A stretch of 64,000 nucleotides of DNA from Bacteroidia bacterium (GTDB taxonomy: Bacteria; Bacteroidota; Bacteroidia; Flavobacteriales_D; Sanyastnellaceae): the NCBI GenBank assembly GCA_030427925.1, contig JAUICJ010000002.1:62001-126000 (forward strand), given 5' to 3'. The notes under the pieces are model-generated. The model did no database searches. It worked only from the letters and a program-made list of their open reading frames with translations, and was not told the origin of the DNA. The position numbers and the translations under genes are program-made. Every line of letters starts with the position of its first letter. Position 1 is the stretch's first letter. Of the stretch, positions 35,176-44,890 are shown in pieces.

Positions 35176-35327
35176 CGCGCTTAACGGCGCCGCGCACAGC
35201 AGGGACCACCCCAGCCACCAACGTGTGAATCGACTGAAAATCAGGACGAATTTGGTTTTCGAATCGGTAAATTCACCAATGCGAGAACCCGAAGTTAATT
35301 ATTCGTCGACGAACATCCAACGAAGAT

Positions 35328-36752
35328 TCACTTGCCGCGGCCTTTGAGCACCGTGATGACGGTGTACGCAAGGATCTTCAAATCGAGCGCGATGCTCATG
35401 TTTTCGATGTAAATCAAATCGAACCGCAACCGCTGGATCATCTCGTCCACGTTCGTCGCGTAGCCGTACTTGACCTGTCCCCACGACGTAATGCCCGGGC
35501 GCACCTTCTGCAAGTGACGGTAGTGCGGGGCTCGGGCCATGATTTGGGCAATGAAGTGCGCGCGCTCGGGGCGGGGTCCGACCAAAGCCATGTCCCCTCG
35601 CAGGACGTTGAAGAATTGCGGCAGCTCGTCCAACCGCGACTTGCGCAAAAACCGCCCCACCCGCGTGATGCGCGGATCCTCGTCGCTGCTCAACTGCGGT
35701 CCAAGCCGCTCAGCGTCCTGGACCATGGTGCGGAACTTGATGATTTGGAACGGTTTGCCGTATAAGCCGATGCGCTCTTGAACATAGAAGATGGGGCCCT
35801 TCGAATTCAACCGCACCGCCAGGGCGATGAGCAAAAAGACCGGAGCCAACAGCACCAACGCCACCGTCGACACCACCCAATCCATGACCCGCTTCAACAC
35901 CACCTGCCATTGCGGCATGATGATGCGATCGACTTCAATGAGCGGCGTGCCGTAGATGCTCGACATCCGAACCGAACCGCTCAAGATGTCATAGATGTCC
36001 GGGATGATGCGCACGGCGACGGGCAGCCCGCCCAGCTCATTGAGCAGCCGCTCGAGCACTTCGTGATCGCCGGAACCGATGGCGATGATGACCTCTTCAA
36101 CCCCGTGCTCGAGGACCGTTTCGCGCAGGATTTCGACGGTGCCTAGGCGGGGCATGATTTGGGCCAAATCCGTGTCCTTCCCGTTCACCTGCAAAAACCC
36201 GACGAACCGGTACCCCAAGTTCTTCCGCGCCTGCTGGATCTCCTCCACCATCCGCACGGCCCGCGCATTCCCGCCAATGACGAGGGTCGGGAAACTCCAT
36301 TGCCCCCGGTGAATGCGCTTCACCGTTCGGGTCGTCCACACCATTCGACCGACGAGCGTGAACACCCACTGCGCGGTGACCAAGACCGCGAAAGAGGCGT
36401 AATACTGCTGGTACCTGGCGATCGTGTCGTCCAAAATGAGCGCAAAAAAGAGCACCACCCCGCCGATGAACGCCGCGGTGAGGGTGTTGCCGACTTCCAA
36501 AATCCGATGCCGCTTCAAGGGACGCTGGTACATGCCCAACACCGCATGCAAGCCCAGCCAGAACAGCGGCACAAGCATCAACCCGATCCGGTACCGCCCC
36601 CCAAACGGCTCCACCGGTGCATGCCCGATCACTTCCGGCTCCAACCACAGCTTGCGGTACCCGAACAACACCGACCACGAAGCGGCTGCCGCTAACCAAT
36701 CCGTCAGCACGTAAGCCACGCGCAAGGCACCGCTTCGGGGATGGTGCGTCAT
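35328..36752 (-). CDS. polyprenyl-phosphate glycosylphosphotransferase for exopolysaccharide
   Basis: Inner-membrane enzyme that transfers a sugar-1-phosphate (often glucose or galactose) to undecaprenyl phosphate, starting capsule or exopolysaccharide synthesis. Seen: N-terminal membrane segments, a central CoA-binding-like region (TLVIGGNARAVRMVEEIQQA), one further membrane helix, and the C-terminal catalytic domain with GPIFYVQERIGLYGKPFQIIKFRTM, SRLDELPQFFNVLRGDMALVGPRPE and RPGITSWGQ; 474 residues, typical. The ATG overlaps the stop of the upstream lipoprotein gene (ATGA). No other polysaccharide genes are close. Confidence 0.92.
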   Translation of the reverse strand: MTHHPRSGALRVAYVLTDWLAAAASWSVLFGYRKLWLEPEVIGHAPVEPFGGRYRIGLMLVPLFWLGLHAVLGMYQRPLKRHRILEVGNTLTAAFIGGVVLFFALILDDTIARYQQYYASFAVLVTAQWVFTLVGRMVWTTRTVKRIHRGQWSFPTLVIGGNARAVRMVEEIQQARKNLGYRFVGFLQVNGKDTDLAQIMPRLGTVEILRETVLEHGVEEVIIAIGSGDHEVLERLLNELGGLPVAVRIIPDIYDILSGSVRMSSIYGTPLIEVDRIIMPQWQVVLKRVMDWVVSTVALVLLAPVFLLIALAVRLNSKGPIFYVQERIGLYGKPFQIIKFRTMVQDAERLGPQLSSDEDPRITRVGRFLRKSRLDELPQFFNVLRGDMALVGPRPERAHFIAQIMARAPHYRHLQKVRPGITSWGQVKYGYATNVDEMIQRLRFDLIYIENMSIALDLKILAYTVITVLKGRGK

Positions 36753-37621
36753 TCGGCCTGAACGATTTTCAGGTTATCGACCGCGAAAAACGTGGTGTCC
36801 GCTGACCCGTCCCAAACGGCTTCCAACGTCACCTCGAACCACGCGGCGGAAGTCTCGCTCCGCACTACGGGCCCCAGGTCGAGGTAGATTTTCTTCCACT
36901 CGCCCTCGGAATCGTTCAAGACGAGGATGGGCGTTGGGTTGTCTTGGATGAGGTTTTGGGGATTGAGGCCGATGGCGAAGTTCTGGGTGCACGCGTAGTC
37001 GAATTCGAGCCAGCAGGATCCGGTGGGATTGAGCGGGTATTGCTGTTCGTTGGTTTGGGCCCAAACCACGGCCGCCGAAGCATGCAGCTCCGCCCTTCCT
37101 GACCCGATGCCTTCGAACACCTGGTCGGCAGCCGTGGTCCGAATCACCTCCGACGTGGACGTCGAAGATTCCGCAAACCGGTTCGCGGTCTCAAAGTCCT
37201 CCACGAACAGCACTTCAAATCCATCGGCGTACCCCACCTCAAAGGCAAGGGTGTCGGAACCTCCGGGCGTCAAATCGACCACCTGACGAATGACCTCATA
37301 AGGTGGATAGGGCTTTCGCGTGGCGGCGATGCCATTCGCGCGAATGCCCGCTGAAAACGTCAACTCCACGGGACTGCCTTCTTCGCCTGCCAACACCGGG
37401 ATGTCTGCAGGCAAGGGGAACGCCCCCAGAACGTCCGTCGGCGTGTACACCCAAACCTCCTCGACGCGAGCGGACTCGGACCCCTCTCCCGCCGCGAGGA
37501 CCACGTCGATGCGCGGTACGTGGATGCGGTGGGGCACCTCGGCGTCCCGCAATTTGCCGCATCCCGCCGCGAGGGCGAGGGCGGACAGACCAAAAATTCC
37601 TGCTGTTGTGCGGTTCACCAT
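36749..37621 (-). CDS. predicted lipoprotein, unknown function
   Basis: A 290-residue protein with lipobox LALAAGC near residue 21 of MVNRTTAGIFG, so probably lipidated and outer-membrane bound. The mature part ends in a domain like carbohydrate-binding or jelly-roll modules (LEFDYACTQNFAIGL, WKKIYLDLGPVV, TTFFAVDNLKIVQAE). A TATTTTTG element lies about 15 bases before the ATG. It is coupled to the glycosylphosphotransferase gene by ATGA, which suggests a link to surface polysaccharide, but that is inference. Confidence 0.75.
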   Translation of the reverse strand: MVNRTTAGIFGLSALALAAGCGKLRDAEVPHRIHVPRIDVVLAAGEGSESARVEEVWVYTPTDVLGAFPLPADIPVLAGEEGSPVELTFSAGIRANGIAATRKPYPPYEVIRQVVDLTPGGSDTLAFEVGYADGFEVLFVEDFETANRFAESSTSTSEVIRTTAADQVFEGIGSGRAELHASAAVVWAQTNEQQYPLNPTGSCWLEFDYACTQNFAIGLNPQNLIQDNPTPILVLNDSEGEWKKIYLDLGPVVRSETSAAWFEVTLEAVWDGSADTTFFAVDNLKIVQAE

Positions 37622-37937
37622 CGGCGTTTCGGTCGGCAAAAATAATGGGCGACCACGCCTGAAACGTGCACGGCATTGAATTCGTATTGCGCATTGCCCA
37701 CAAAATCGCTTCACTTATGAACACGGGACGGTTCCCGAGCGGATGCGCGCCACGGGCGCCGGAGCGTTCCGCCTCGACGGAATCACATCGACAGGGCGTC
37801 AACAAGCCGGCAACGCACCACCGAACAGGAAGGGCGGATGGGCCTTGCTCCCGGGTGCATTTCCCTCAAAGGACAACATTTCAACAAGTTGCACCCATCG
37901 CGCCAAGCCGCTTCAACGAAAGGCGTAATTTCGCGCC
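37622..37937. other. gene-free region between lipoprotein gene and fsa
   Basis: About 316 bases with no convincing gene on either strand; it holds the divergent promoters, with TATTTTTG for the lipoprotein at its left end and TAATTTCG for fsa at 37926-37933. Short open frames in it have no supporting features. Confidence 0.5.
37926..37933 (+). promoter_or_regulatory. -7 promoter element TAATTTCG of fsa
   Basis: TAnnTTCG match 4 bases (CGCC) before the ATG at 37938; predicts a leaderless transcript. Confidence 0.55.
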
Positions 37938-38600
37938 ATGAAATTCTTCATCGACACGGCGAACCTGGACCAAATCCGCCAGGCGCAAGACCTCGGAATC
38001 CTCGACGGAGTGACCACGAACCCGTCCCTGATGGCCAAAGAAGGCATCGCAGGTGAGCAAGCGGTGCACGCGCATTACCAAGCGATTTGTGAAATTGTCG
38101 ACGGCGACGTGAGCGCCGAAGTCATCGCAACCGACTTTGAAGGCATGATCGCGGAAGGCCAAATCCTGGCCGACCTCCACGAAAACATCGTGGTCAAGGT
38201 GCCGTGCATTGCGGAAGGCATCAAGGCCATCCGGTGGTTCACCGACCACGGCATCCGCACGAACTGCACCCTCATCTTCTCGGCCGGCCAAGCGCTCCTC
38301 GCGGCGAAAGCCGGCGCGACGTACGTCAGTCCGTTCATCGGCCGACTCGACGACATCAGCGCCAACGGGTTGCAACTCATCGAGCAAATCCGGACCATTT
38401 TCGACAACTACGACTTCGGAACGGAGATTTTGGCCGCGAGCGTGCGCCACACGATGCACGTGCTCGAATGCGCGGAACTCGGTGCCGATGTCATGACCGG
38501 TCCGCTGAGCGCCATCTTGGGGCTGTTGAAGCATCCCCTGACCGATGCCGGCTTGGAGCAGTTCCTCGCCGACCACGCGAAGGTGGAAGCCCAAGCTTGA
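37938..38600 (+). CDS. fsa: fructose-6-phosphate aldolase / transaldolase-like protein
   Basis: Small transaldolase-family Schiff-base enzyme of 220 residues. Seen: [34 protein letters not shown] at the front, the catalytic Lys in NIVVKVPC near residue 85, [29 protein letters not shown] near 110 and [12 protein letters not shown] near 158. Length and motifs fit the short F6P aldolase/MipB group rather than the 310-residue transaldolases; which activity applies is not readable. YciO-like gene follows after 7 bases. Confidence 0.92.
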   Translation: MKFFIDTANLDQIRQAQDLGILDGVTTNPSLMAKEGIAGEQAVHAHYQAICEIVDGDVSAEVIATDFEGMIAEGQILADLHENIVVKVPCIAEGIKAIRWFTDHGIRTNCTLIFSAGQALLAAKAGATYVSPFIGRLDDISANGLQLIEQIRTIFDNYDFGTEILAASVRHTMHVLECAELGADVMTGPLSAILGLLKHPLTDAGLEQFLADHAKVEAQA

Positions 38601-38607
38601 ACCGAGG

Positions 38608-39228
38608 ATGCTGATTCGAATCCATTCGGAAAACCCCGATCCGCGTCGCGTCCAGCAGGCCGTTGACCTGTTGGAGCGCGACGGGGTCGTGGTGGTGCCC
38701 ACCGATACGGTGTACAGCTTTGCGTGCCGATTGGGGTCGACCAAGGGGATGGAGCGGATTGCTCGGTTGAAGGGGGTGAAGCCGGAAAAGGCGCCATTCA
38801 GTTTGGCCTGCGCGGACCTGAGCCAACTCAGCGTCTATTCGAAACCGGTCAGCAACGACGTGTTCAAAATGATGCGGCGGGCGTTGCCAGGCCCGTACAC
38901 GTTCATCCTTGAAGCGACCACCCAGGTGCCCAAGTGGTTCCGCGGGAATAAAAAAACCATCGGCATCCGCGTTCCCGATCACGGCGCGTTGCAAGCCATC
39001 GTATCGGCGCTCGGCAGCCCGCTCGTCGTGAGTTCCGTCCACGACGAGGACTTGGTGGTGGAATACACCACGGACCCCGAACTGATTGAAGAGCGATTCG
39101 ACCAAACCGTCGACGCCGTTGTGGACGGCGGATTCGGAGCATTGGAAGCGTCAACGGTCATCGACTGCACCGGCGGCGAGGTTCAGGTCATCCGGGAAGG
39201 ACGCGGTCCCCTCGACGCCATCCTTTAA
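38608..39228 (+). CDS. Sua5/YciO/YrdC-family protein
   Basis: A 206-residue nucleotide-binding protein. Seen: VVVVPTDTVYSFACRLGSTKGMERIARLKG near residue 30, with the KPEKAPFSLACADLSQLSVY block, LPGPYTFILEAT near 92, IGIRVPDH near 111 and TVIDCTGGEVQVIREGRG at the end. YrdC/Sua5 members make threonylcarbamoyl-AMP for tRNA t6A; the KPEKAPFSL variant points to the YciO subgroup, whose role is less clear. A weak GAGG precedes the ATG at 38608. Its end overlaps pcm by four bases. Confidence 0.88.
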   Translation: MLIRIHSENPDPRRVQQAVDLLERDGVVVVPTDTVYSFACRLGSTKGMERIARLKGVKPEKAPFSLACADLSQLSVYSKPVSNDVFKMMRRALPGPYTFILEATTQVPKWFRGNKKTIGIRVPDHGALQAIVSALGSPLVVSSVHDEDLVVEYTTDPELIEERFDQTVDAVVDGGFGALEASTVIDCTGGEVQVIREGRGPLDAIL

Positions 39229-39887
39229 CGCATCGCCTTCGGCGCCCGGGACGCGAGCATCGGCACGAATGCGAATTCCCCGTGCTCCTGTCGCGTGAAT
39301 TCATTCTCGGTCATGCGGGTGAACGTGAACATGCGCTGTCCCTCCCCGTCCCCCACTGGAATGACCAAGGTCCCACCAATGGCGAGCTGTCCCAACAGGG
39401 ACTCCGGAACCTCTGGTGCGCCGCACGTGACGATGATGCCATCGAAGGGAGCGAACACTTCCTTGCCCTTGTAGCCATCCCCGTAGTACAGCTCAGGGCG
39501 CCACCCCATGGCCTTGAGCAGTGGGCGCGCTTTGTCAAAGAGTTCTTTTTGGCGCTCAATCGAGTGCACCTTGTAGCCCATGGCACACAGCACGGCGCAT
39601 TGGTAGCCGCTTCCGGTTCCGATTTCAAGCACCTTTGCGCCGCGCGCGCAGTTCAGCAATTCGGTCTGTCGGGCGACGGTGAACGGCTTGGAAATGGTTT
39701 GACCGGCACCGATTTGGAACGCTTGGTTTTGGTAGGCAAACCGGTCGAAGGCAGACGACAGGAAGTAATGCCGCGGCACGCGGTTCATCGCCTCGAGGAC
39801 CGCTTCTGAAGCGATGCCCATTTCACGAATTTCCTGAAGCAGCTTTTTGCGCTGTCCTTGGTGCTGGTAATCGTCGATCAGTTCCAC
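39225..39887 (-). CDS. pcm: protein-L-isoaspartate O-methyltransferase
   Basis: Repairs isoaspartyl damage in proteins using SAM. Seen: RVPRHYFLSSAFDRFAYQNQAFQIGAGQTISKPFTVA near residue 37, the SAM-binding VLEIGTGSGYQCAVL near 88, IERQKELFDKA, and DGIIVTCGAPEVPESLLGQLAIGGTLVIPVGDG; 220 residues. The GTG at 39887 is chosen because TATCTTGT, a close variant of the local promoter motif, lies four bases upstream and it gives the usual MELIDDYQHQG start. Confidence 0.93.
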   Translation of the reverse strand: MELIDDYQHQGQRKKLLQEIREMGIASEAVLEAMNRVPRHYFLSSAFDRFAYQNQAFQIGAGQTISKPFTVARQTELLNCARGAKVLEIGTGSGYQCAVLCAMGYKVHSIERQKELFDKARPLLKAMGWRPELYYGDGYKGKEVFAPFDGIIVTCGAPEVPESLLGQLAIGGTLVIPVGDGEGQRMFTFTRMTENEFTRQEHGEFAFVPMLASRAPKAMR

Positions 39888-39977
39888 GTGGACAAGATAC
39901 GCGGCGCGGGGTTTTGAAGGAAGGAAATTTTGGACCAAAACCCACCCCAAGCCCCACCCCTCAGCGCGCCGAATGAC

Positions 39978-39985
39978 TACCTTTG
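39978..39985 (+). promoter_or_regulatory. -7 promoter element TACCTTTG of the DUF4494 gene
   Basis: Exact TAnnTTTG, 4 bases (CCGC) before the ATG at 39990, so the expected transcript has essentially no leader. Confidence 0.55.
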
Positions 39986-39989
39986 CCGC

Positions 39990-40520
39990 ATGACGAAGCA
40001 CTGGTTCACCTGCAAGGTCAAGTACACCCGCCTCGACAGCGAGGGCGCGGAAGTCAAGGCCACCGAATCCTTTGTGTTGGATGCGTTCAACTACACGGAG
40101 GCGGAAACGCGCATGACGGCGATCTGCGAAAACGAGGGCATTCGTCCGTTCGAAATCACCCAAATCACGAAAAGCAATTTCTCGGAAGTCATTCGCTTCG
40201 AAGATGCGGACTTGTGGTTCAAGGTGAAGATTGCGCTCACCACGTTCGATGAGGACAAAGGGCGCGAAAAAGAGACCAACGAGTACATCCTCCTGTCTGC
40301 CCGGGACGTGCGCGACGCCTACGATAAAGTGGCGGAGCACATGCGGTCGTTGGGCGTGGGATACGTCATCCCGTCCATCGGCTTCCTGAAAATCACCGAA
40401 GTGTTCCCGCTTGACGAAGAAGGCGGTTCGAATGCCGGTCCTGTGGGATTTGGTGCCCCTGAGCCGGCCGCGGTTTCCGAGTACACGGAAGACCTTGACG
40501 CGGAGGTGGACGAGGATTGA
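39990..40520 (+). CDS. DUF4494 domain-containing protein
   Basis: A 176-residue soluble protein of a family I associate with Bacteroidota, function unknown. Seen: WFTCKVKYTRLDSEGAEVKATESFVLDAFNYTEAETRMTAI, the family hallmark, then DADLWFKVKIALTTFDEDKGREKETNEYILL and an acidic, glutamate-rich tail after residue 145. No signal peptide or catalytic motif. It ends 2 bases from the stop of the facing helicase gene. Confidence 0.85.
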   Translation: MTKHWFTCKVKYTRLDSEGAEVKATESFVLDAFNYTEAETRMTAICENEGIRPFEITQITKSNFSEVIRFEDADLWFKVKIALTTFDEDKGREKETNEYILLSARDVRDAYDKVAEHMRSLGVGYVIPSIGFLKITEVFPLDEEGGSNAGPVGFGAPEPAAVSEYTEDLDAEVDED

Positions 40521-40521
40521 A

Positions 40522-42423
40522 TCAGAGGCATTCCCACGCGCTGCGGTAAGCTCCCGCGGCTTCGGCTTGTTCCACGAGCCAACTGAAGAACGGATCGCTC
40601 CCGACCGTGCTGCTGTCCCCGACGATGAGCAGGTGGCGCCGCGCGCGTGACATGGCGACGTTGGTGCGCCGGTGCTCTGCGAGGAAACCGATGGTGCCAT
40701 CGGGGTTGCTGCGGGTCAAGGAGAGCACGATGATGTCCCGTTCTTGGCCTTGAAACGAGTCCACCGTTGAAATGTCGGTGAGCTCATCTGGAACGGTGGC
40801 CGCCTCGAGGGCTTGAACTTGGGCGCGGTACGGAGCGATGACGCCGATGCTGGCCTCGGGATGGCTAGCGCGGAGTTCAGCAAGGCGCTGGGCGACAAAG
40901 GATGCCTCGTCGGGATTGAAGGTGCTTTCCCCTTCGGGCTCGCGTTGCTCATCGAACCCGCAGCCTGCGGTGTCGAGGAAGGTCCAAGGCGGCAGGTCGG
41001 GATAGCCGCGTTCCGCGACGGATTCATCGGCTTGAAGTTGGCCTCCATAGAACCGGTCGCTGATGGGCGCCATGATGCCGGCGTGCATCCGGTATTGAAT
41101 GGTGAGCAGGCCTCCGGGGGCTGGGGTTTGGACCAAACGCGCCATCCGCTTCTCCAACAGGCTGACTTCAAGGAGCGCAGCCTGCGTGGAATGGACCGTG
41201 GGCGGAAGCTGCTGGGGGTCGCCCGCCAGCACCAGTCGATCAGCCTTCAACAACGCGGCCCAAACCAGCGGTTCCAAGGCCTGCCCCGCTTCGTCCACCA
41301 CCACCACGGGAAAATGAAACGGGCGCAAGTCCGCATCGGCTGTGCCCGTCAAGGTGGCGCACACCACCTCTGCGTGGCGGATGACCCGCTCCTCCAATCC
41401 CTGCTCCAACTCAAACGCCACGGACTGCAAATCCTTGGCCTCGGCGCGCGCCGCGCGCTTCTCTGCCCGAGCTTCCGCATCGAATTGCCTCCGATGGCGC
41501 GTGGCCTCTCGCCATGCGTCCTCAGCTCGACGGCGCAAATCGCGGACCTGCTTGTATTCTGGATCGCGTTCCACGAGGGACTCCAAGCTGTGATCGGCCA
41601 CTTCGTCGTCCACCCGAACGGGATTTCCAATGCGGACCACCTTGAGTCCCGCCTCGATGCACTTGGCGGCCAAAACGTCCGTGGCCGCATTGCTCGGTGC
41701 TGCGGCAAGGACCCGCTCTCCGCGCCGAACCAATTCCGCAATGGCCACCACCAAGGTGGTCGTCTTTCCCGTGCCCGGCGGCCCTTGAATGACGGTGAGT
41801 TCAGGCTGTGCGAGCACGGCATTCACGACCTCGCTCTGGGGACCATTCAACGGAGGCCACTGACCCGGTCCCACCTCGATGGCTCGCCCCATACGCCGCC
41901 CCAACACCACATCGCGCAGTCGCTTTCGCTGGGAATCCTCCTCATTGATCCAGCGATTCAAGGCCATGGCCATCACCGCGAACGTGCGCTCATCGAGGCA
42001 CGCATCGACCGTCCACCTCCGATGCTGGTCCTGGGCGTCGAACGGGGCGCCCTCGAACACGATTTCCAGTTCAAGGGCCTTTGCCCGGCGCACCACGCCA
42101 CGGAGGGGTTCGGTTTGGCCTTCCGAATCAACGGCCGTCAACTCCACGGGCGACCCCAATCGAAAGGCGTGTGGCTCACCACCGCCCGGTAGCGGCGTCA
42201 AGGTCACCACCTGGCGACCCCGGGCGGCAAATTTCATCGCCGTGAACTCCACCGGCGACCACGTCAAGCCCTCCTGACGGCGCACCGCAATTGAGGCGCT
42301 TTGCAGCATCGACCGCATGCGCTCCTGTTCGGCTTGTTGCTCGCGCACCAACGCGGTGGCCAAGGCGCCCAGTTCCTCATCGGGTGACCCCGTCACCGCA
42401 GCGCCACGCCAAAACGGCTCCAT
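40522..42423 (-). CDS. UPF1/SMUBP2-like superfamily I DNA/RNA helicase
   Basis: A 633-residue ATP-dependent helicase. Seen: Walker A GPPGTGKTTTLVVAIAEL near residue 216, a DEAG Walker B (VVVVDEAGQALEPLVWAAL near 377), GDPQQLPPTV (motif III) near 399, TIQYRMHAGI (motif IV) near 437, and STVDSFQGQERDIIVLSLTRSN with NVAMSRARRHLLIVGD (V-VI) near the end. A helical 1B-like insertion (REATRHRRQFDAEARAEKRAARAE) lies between. The gene starts 2 bases after the stop of the large T9SS gene on the same strand. Confidence 0.92.
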   Translation of the reverse strand: MEPFWRGAAVTGSPDEELGALATALVREQQAEQERMRSMLQSASIAVRRQEGLTWSPVEFTAMKFAARGRQVVTLTPLPGGGEPHAFRLGSPVELTAVDSEGQTEPLRGVVRRAKALELEIVFEGAPFDAQDQHRRWTVDACLDERTFAVMAMALNRWINEEDSQRKRLRDVVLGRRMGRAIEVGPGQWPPLNGPQSEVVNAVLAQPELTVIQGPPGTGKTTTLVVAIAELVRRGERVLAAAPSNAATDVLAAKCIEAGLKVVRIGNPVRVDDEVADHSLESLVERDPEYKQVRDLRRRAEDAWREATRHRRQFDAEARAEKRAARAEAKDLQSVAFELEQGLEERVIRHAEVVCATLTGTADADLRPFHFPVVVVDEAGQALEPLVWAALLKADRLVLAGDPQQLPPTVHSTQAALLEVSLLEKRMARLVQTPAPGGLLTIQYRMHAGIMAPISDRFYGGQLQADESVAERGYPDLPPWTFLDTAGCGFDEQREPEGESTFNPDEASFVAQRLAELRASHPEASIGVIAPYRAQVQALEAATVPDELTDISTVDSFQGQERDIIVLSLTRSNPDGTIGFLAEHRRTNVAMSRARRHLLIVGDSSTVGSDPFFSWLVEQAEAAGAYRSAWECL

Positions 42424-42425
42424 GC

Positions 42426-44870
42426 TCAGCGGACCAAGGTCAACGTGCCTTGAAAGTATTTCATCCCCGTCCCGCCGTATTCAAGCAACTCCCCTTCCTC
42501 GTCCGTCACCGTCAGGGCCGACTCGTTGCGGGCCACTCCGAGGACGTAGTAGTAGGTTCCTTCGCTGGCTTCGTCCGGTTTCGGCGACCAACCTGCGGAG
42601 TTGCCGAAGTCATCGTGCGAATAAACGAGCGCTCCCCACCGGTCGTAAATGCGCACCGTGCTGCGGGGGTAACCGTCCAATCCGTCCACCCGGAACGCAT
42701 CGTTCCCATCGCCCAGGTTGTTCGGAGAGAACACGTTGGGAATGGTCAACTCGCACGGCTCAGCAATCACTTCGTACGCCCCCTCCGCCGTCCAAACGCA
42801 CGGATCGGGCATGCTGATGAGGACCGAATACACACCCGATTCCCCCACCGCGATGTTCGGGTCATTCCCTGCGGGCTCAGAACAAACCTCCAATTCTGGC
42901 GTCGTCGGATCGTCGCATTCGTAGGAATAGGTCCACTCATACACGTACTCGTCCCAACCCTGTGGTTGATCGGGAATCACCAAAGCGGCTGTTTCACCGA
43001 GGCAAATCTCCAACTCCACCAAGTCGAACGGCACCGGCGGGTCCATGACATCCACGAACACCGATTCGGTCCCTGAACAATTCTCCAATTCCCCGCCCGT
43101 CACCGTCACGGTCAGCAAGAAATTCGTGAGTTCATCCAAGTCCATCACGGTCACATTGGGGCCGCTTGTTGTATTCAACGGACCGGCAGGGGACCAATTG
43201 TACGCGTAGCTGTATCCAGGAGTCACGTTCGTCACGGTCCCGCTCAAGTCGATTGGGGAACCGCAGTAGTCCGCGGAAGCCGACAATTCGATGTTGGGGC
43301 CTTGCACCACCGTGACCTCGACCGGGTATTCATACGTGCAACCGAAATTGTTGGTCGCCTCGAATACATAGGTCTCCGTGCCCACGAAGTTCGGCTGGAT
43401 TTCGATTTCGTTGCAATCGCTGCTCGTGCTGCTGATGGAAGGGCCGCTCCACGACGTGCTGTCGCATTGTTGGCCAAAGATCGGCGTGAACACGATGGGA
43501 TCCGGGTACAAGCTCGGGTCAAAGTGGATCGTCCAGTCGAAAATGAATCCGTTGTCCGAGCCCCACGAGTCGCAGATCTCCACTTCCCACGTGCCATTCA
43601 ACGGGCAGCCCTCCATCAAACTCCACGGCCCCGTGGCCTCGTAGGTTCCCGATGGCAAGGTGCCTCCCGCGTTCTCCGCCCAGGTGCCATTCGTGGATGT
43701 GGGGGACCAAAAATAATCGTACCCAACGCCCTCCGCATTCGGCGTGGCATCATTGTCCACCGGCTCACCGAGGAACGTACCGCTACCGCCTTGTTCGTGG
43801 ACCGTCATCGATTGGCCATTGGGACAAATGAAGCTGATCGTCAAATCCCCCATGTAGCTGTGCTCGAAGTTGATGAAGTAATCCACGATGTCGCTGTTCC
43901 CGTCGGTGATGGTCGCACCGGGGTTGAATCCGGTGAACGTCAGCGATGCCGAGAAGCACTGGGATTGGTCGTCGGGAATGAACAAGCCGCCGCCGAAATC
44001 GGCATCCGGTGTCGCATCGTAGGTGACGCCATTGACCACACCATCGAGGGGAAAGATTTGACCTGAGCAAATCGTCGCATCCAGGCTCGACCCCGACCAA
44101 TCCGGCTCCGTGGACACCAGAACGAGGTGATCGATCAGGTTGTTGTTCGTGCACCCTTCCGGGTTGTCCTCGTCGAAGTTGTTGTCCGCAATGTTCAACT
44201 GGACCTTGTAGGCGCCGGGGTTTTCAAAGGCATGGGTGACGATGCTGCCCGAATTGTCGGTGTTGCCGTCGTCAAAATCCCACTCCCAGGTCACAATTTC
44301 AAAGCCATCGGCAGCCGTCGAACCCGACGCATTGAACGTAATTTCTTCCCCAGGGCACACCAAATTCGGCACCTCCTCTCCCGTCGTGCAGTAAGCCATC
44401 GGCCGCTCGCATGGAAATCCACAACTCATCTCGGCAACGAAGTTGCTGTTCCCGGTTGCGTCGCTTGTGAAGTGCAGCGTCAGGCATCCTCCGGTGTTCG
44501 ATGGGCCCGCATAAATTTCCAGCCCCTGCGCACCGTATTCGGTGAACGTCCCCAACAGAGGCGAGTCGGTATCCGGTCCGTCATACAGTTCCAACACGTC
44601 GCCCGGGCCGAGGTTCGCTAGGGCGAAGTACAGGGTGATGATGGTGTCAGGCGCCTCCGGGCACAGCGTCATCGTGATGTCTTCGTTGGGACTCGAGTCA
44701 CCGGAACTCAGTCCCGTGTCCACGAGGAATCCACCACAGGTGGTGAGGGTCGTATTGCTGATGGGCGTTTCCAGCGCTTGACCGAAGGCATTCAAGGCCA
44801 AAACAGAGAACAACAGAACCAACGTCGCAAATCGCGTCATGATCGAACGGGAAATTGATTTCAATGCCAT
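42426..44870 (-). CDS. secreted P-domain/PKD protein with T9SS type B (gliding motility) C-terminus
   Basis: An 814-residue exported protein. Signal peptide: ATLVLLFSVLALNAFGQ, read from ATG 44870 or the inner ATG 44840. Next a CUB-like or adhesion region (LELYDGPDTDSPLLGTF, Cys pairs), a PKD domain WEWDFDDGNTDNSGSIVTHAF near residue 200, and a proprotein-convertase P-like domain (IVDYFINFEHSYMGDLTISF to GFIFDWTIHF, about 320-450). Ig-like repeats follow, and the C-terminal gliding-motility domain opens at IPNVFSPNNLGDGNDAF with YDRWGALVYSH. Likely a surface adhesin exported by T9SS; ligand unknown. The 131-residue gene lies 20 bases upstream. Confidence 0.85.
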   Translation of the reverse strand: MALKSISRSIMTRFATLVLLFSVLALNAFGQALETPISNTTLTTCGGFLVDTGLSSGDSSPNEDITMTLCPEAPDTIITLYFALANLGPGDVLELYDGPDTDSPLLGTFTEYGAQGLEIYAGPSNTGGCLTLHFTSDATGNSNFVAEMSCGFPCERPMAYCTTGEEVPNLVCPGEEITFNASGSTAADGFEIVTWEWDFDDGNTDNSGSIVTHAFENPGAYKVQLNIADNNFDEDNPEGCTNNNLIDHLVLVSTEPDWSGSSLDATICSGQIFPLDGVVNGVTYDATPDADFGGGLFIPDDQSQCFSASLTFTGFNPGATITDGNSDIVDYFINFEHSYMGDLTISFICPNGQSMTVHEQGGSGTFLGEPVDNDATPNAEGVGYDYFWSPTSTNGTWAENAGGTLPSGTYEATGPWSLMEGCPLNGTWEVEICDSWGSDNGFIFDWTIHFDPSLYPDPIVFTPIFGQQCDSTSWSGPSISSTSSDCNEIEIQPNFVGTETYVFEATNNFGCTYEYPVEVTVVQGPNIELSASADYCGSPIDLSGTVTNVTPGYSYAYNWSPAGPLNTTSGPNVTVMDLDELTNFLLTVTVTGGELENCSGTESVFVDVMDPPVPFDLVELEICLGETAALVIPDQPQGWDEYVYEWTYSYECDDPTTPELEVCSEPAGNDPNIAVGESGVYSVLISMPDPCVWTAEGAYEVIAEPCELTIPNVFSPNNLGDGNDAFRVDGLDGYPRSTVRIYDRWGALVYSHDDFGNSAGWSPKPDEASEGTYYYVLGVARNESALTVTDEEGELLEYGGTGMKYFQGTLTLVR

Positions 44871-44890
44871 GCAGGGAAGAAAATGAAGGT

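Noticed and set aside
37666-37941. Plus-strand 91-codon frame in the gap before fsa
   Set aside because: Low complexity, overlaps the fsa promoter and start, and no supporting feature.
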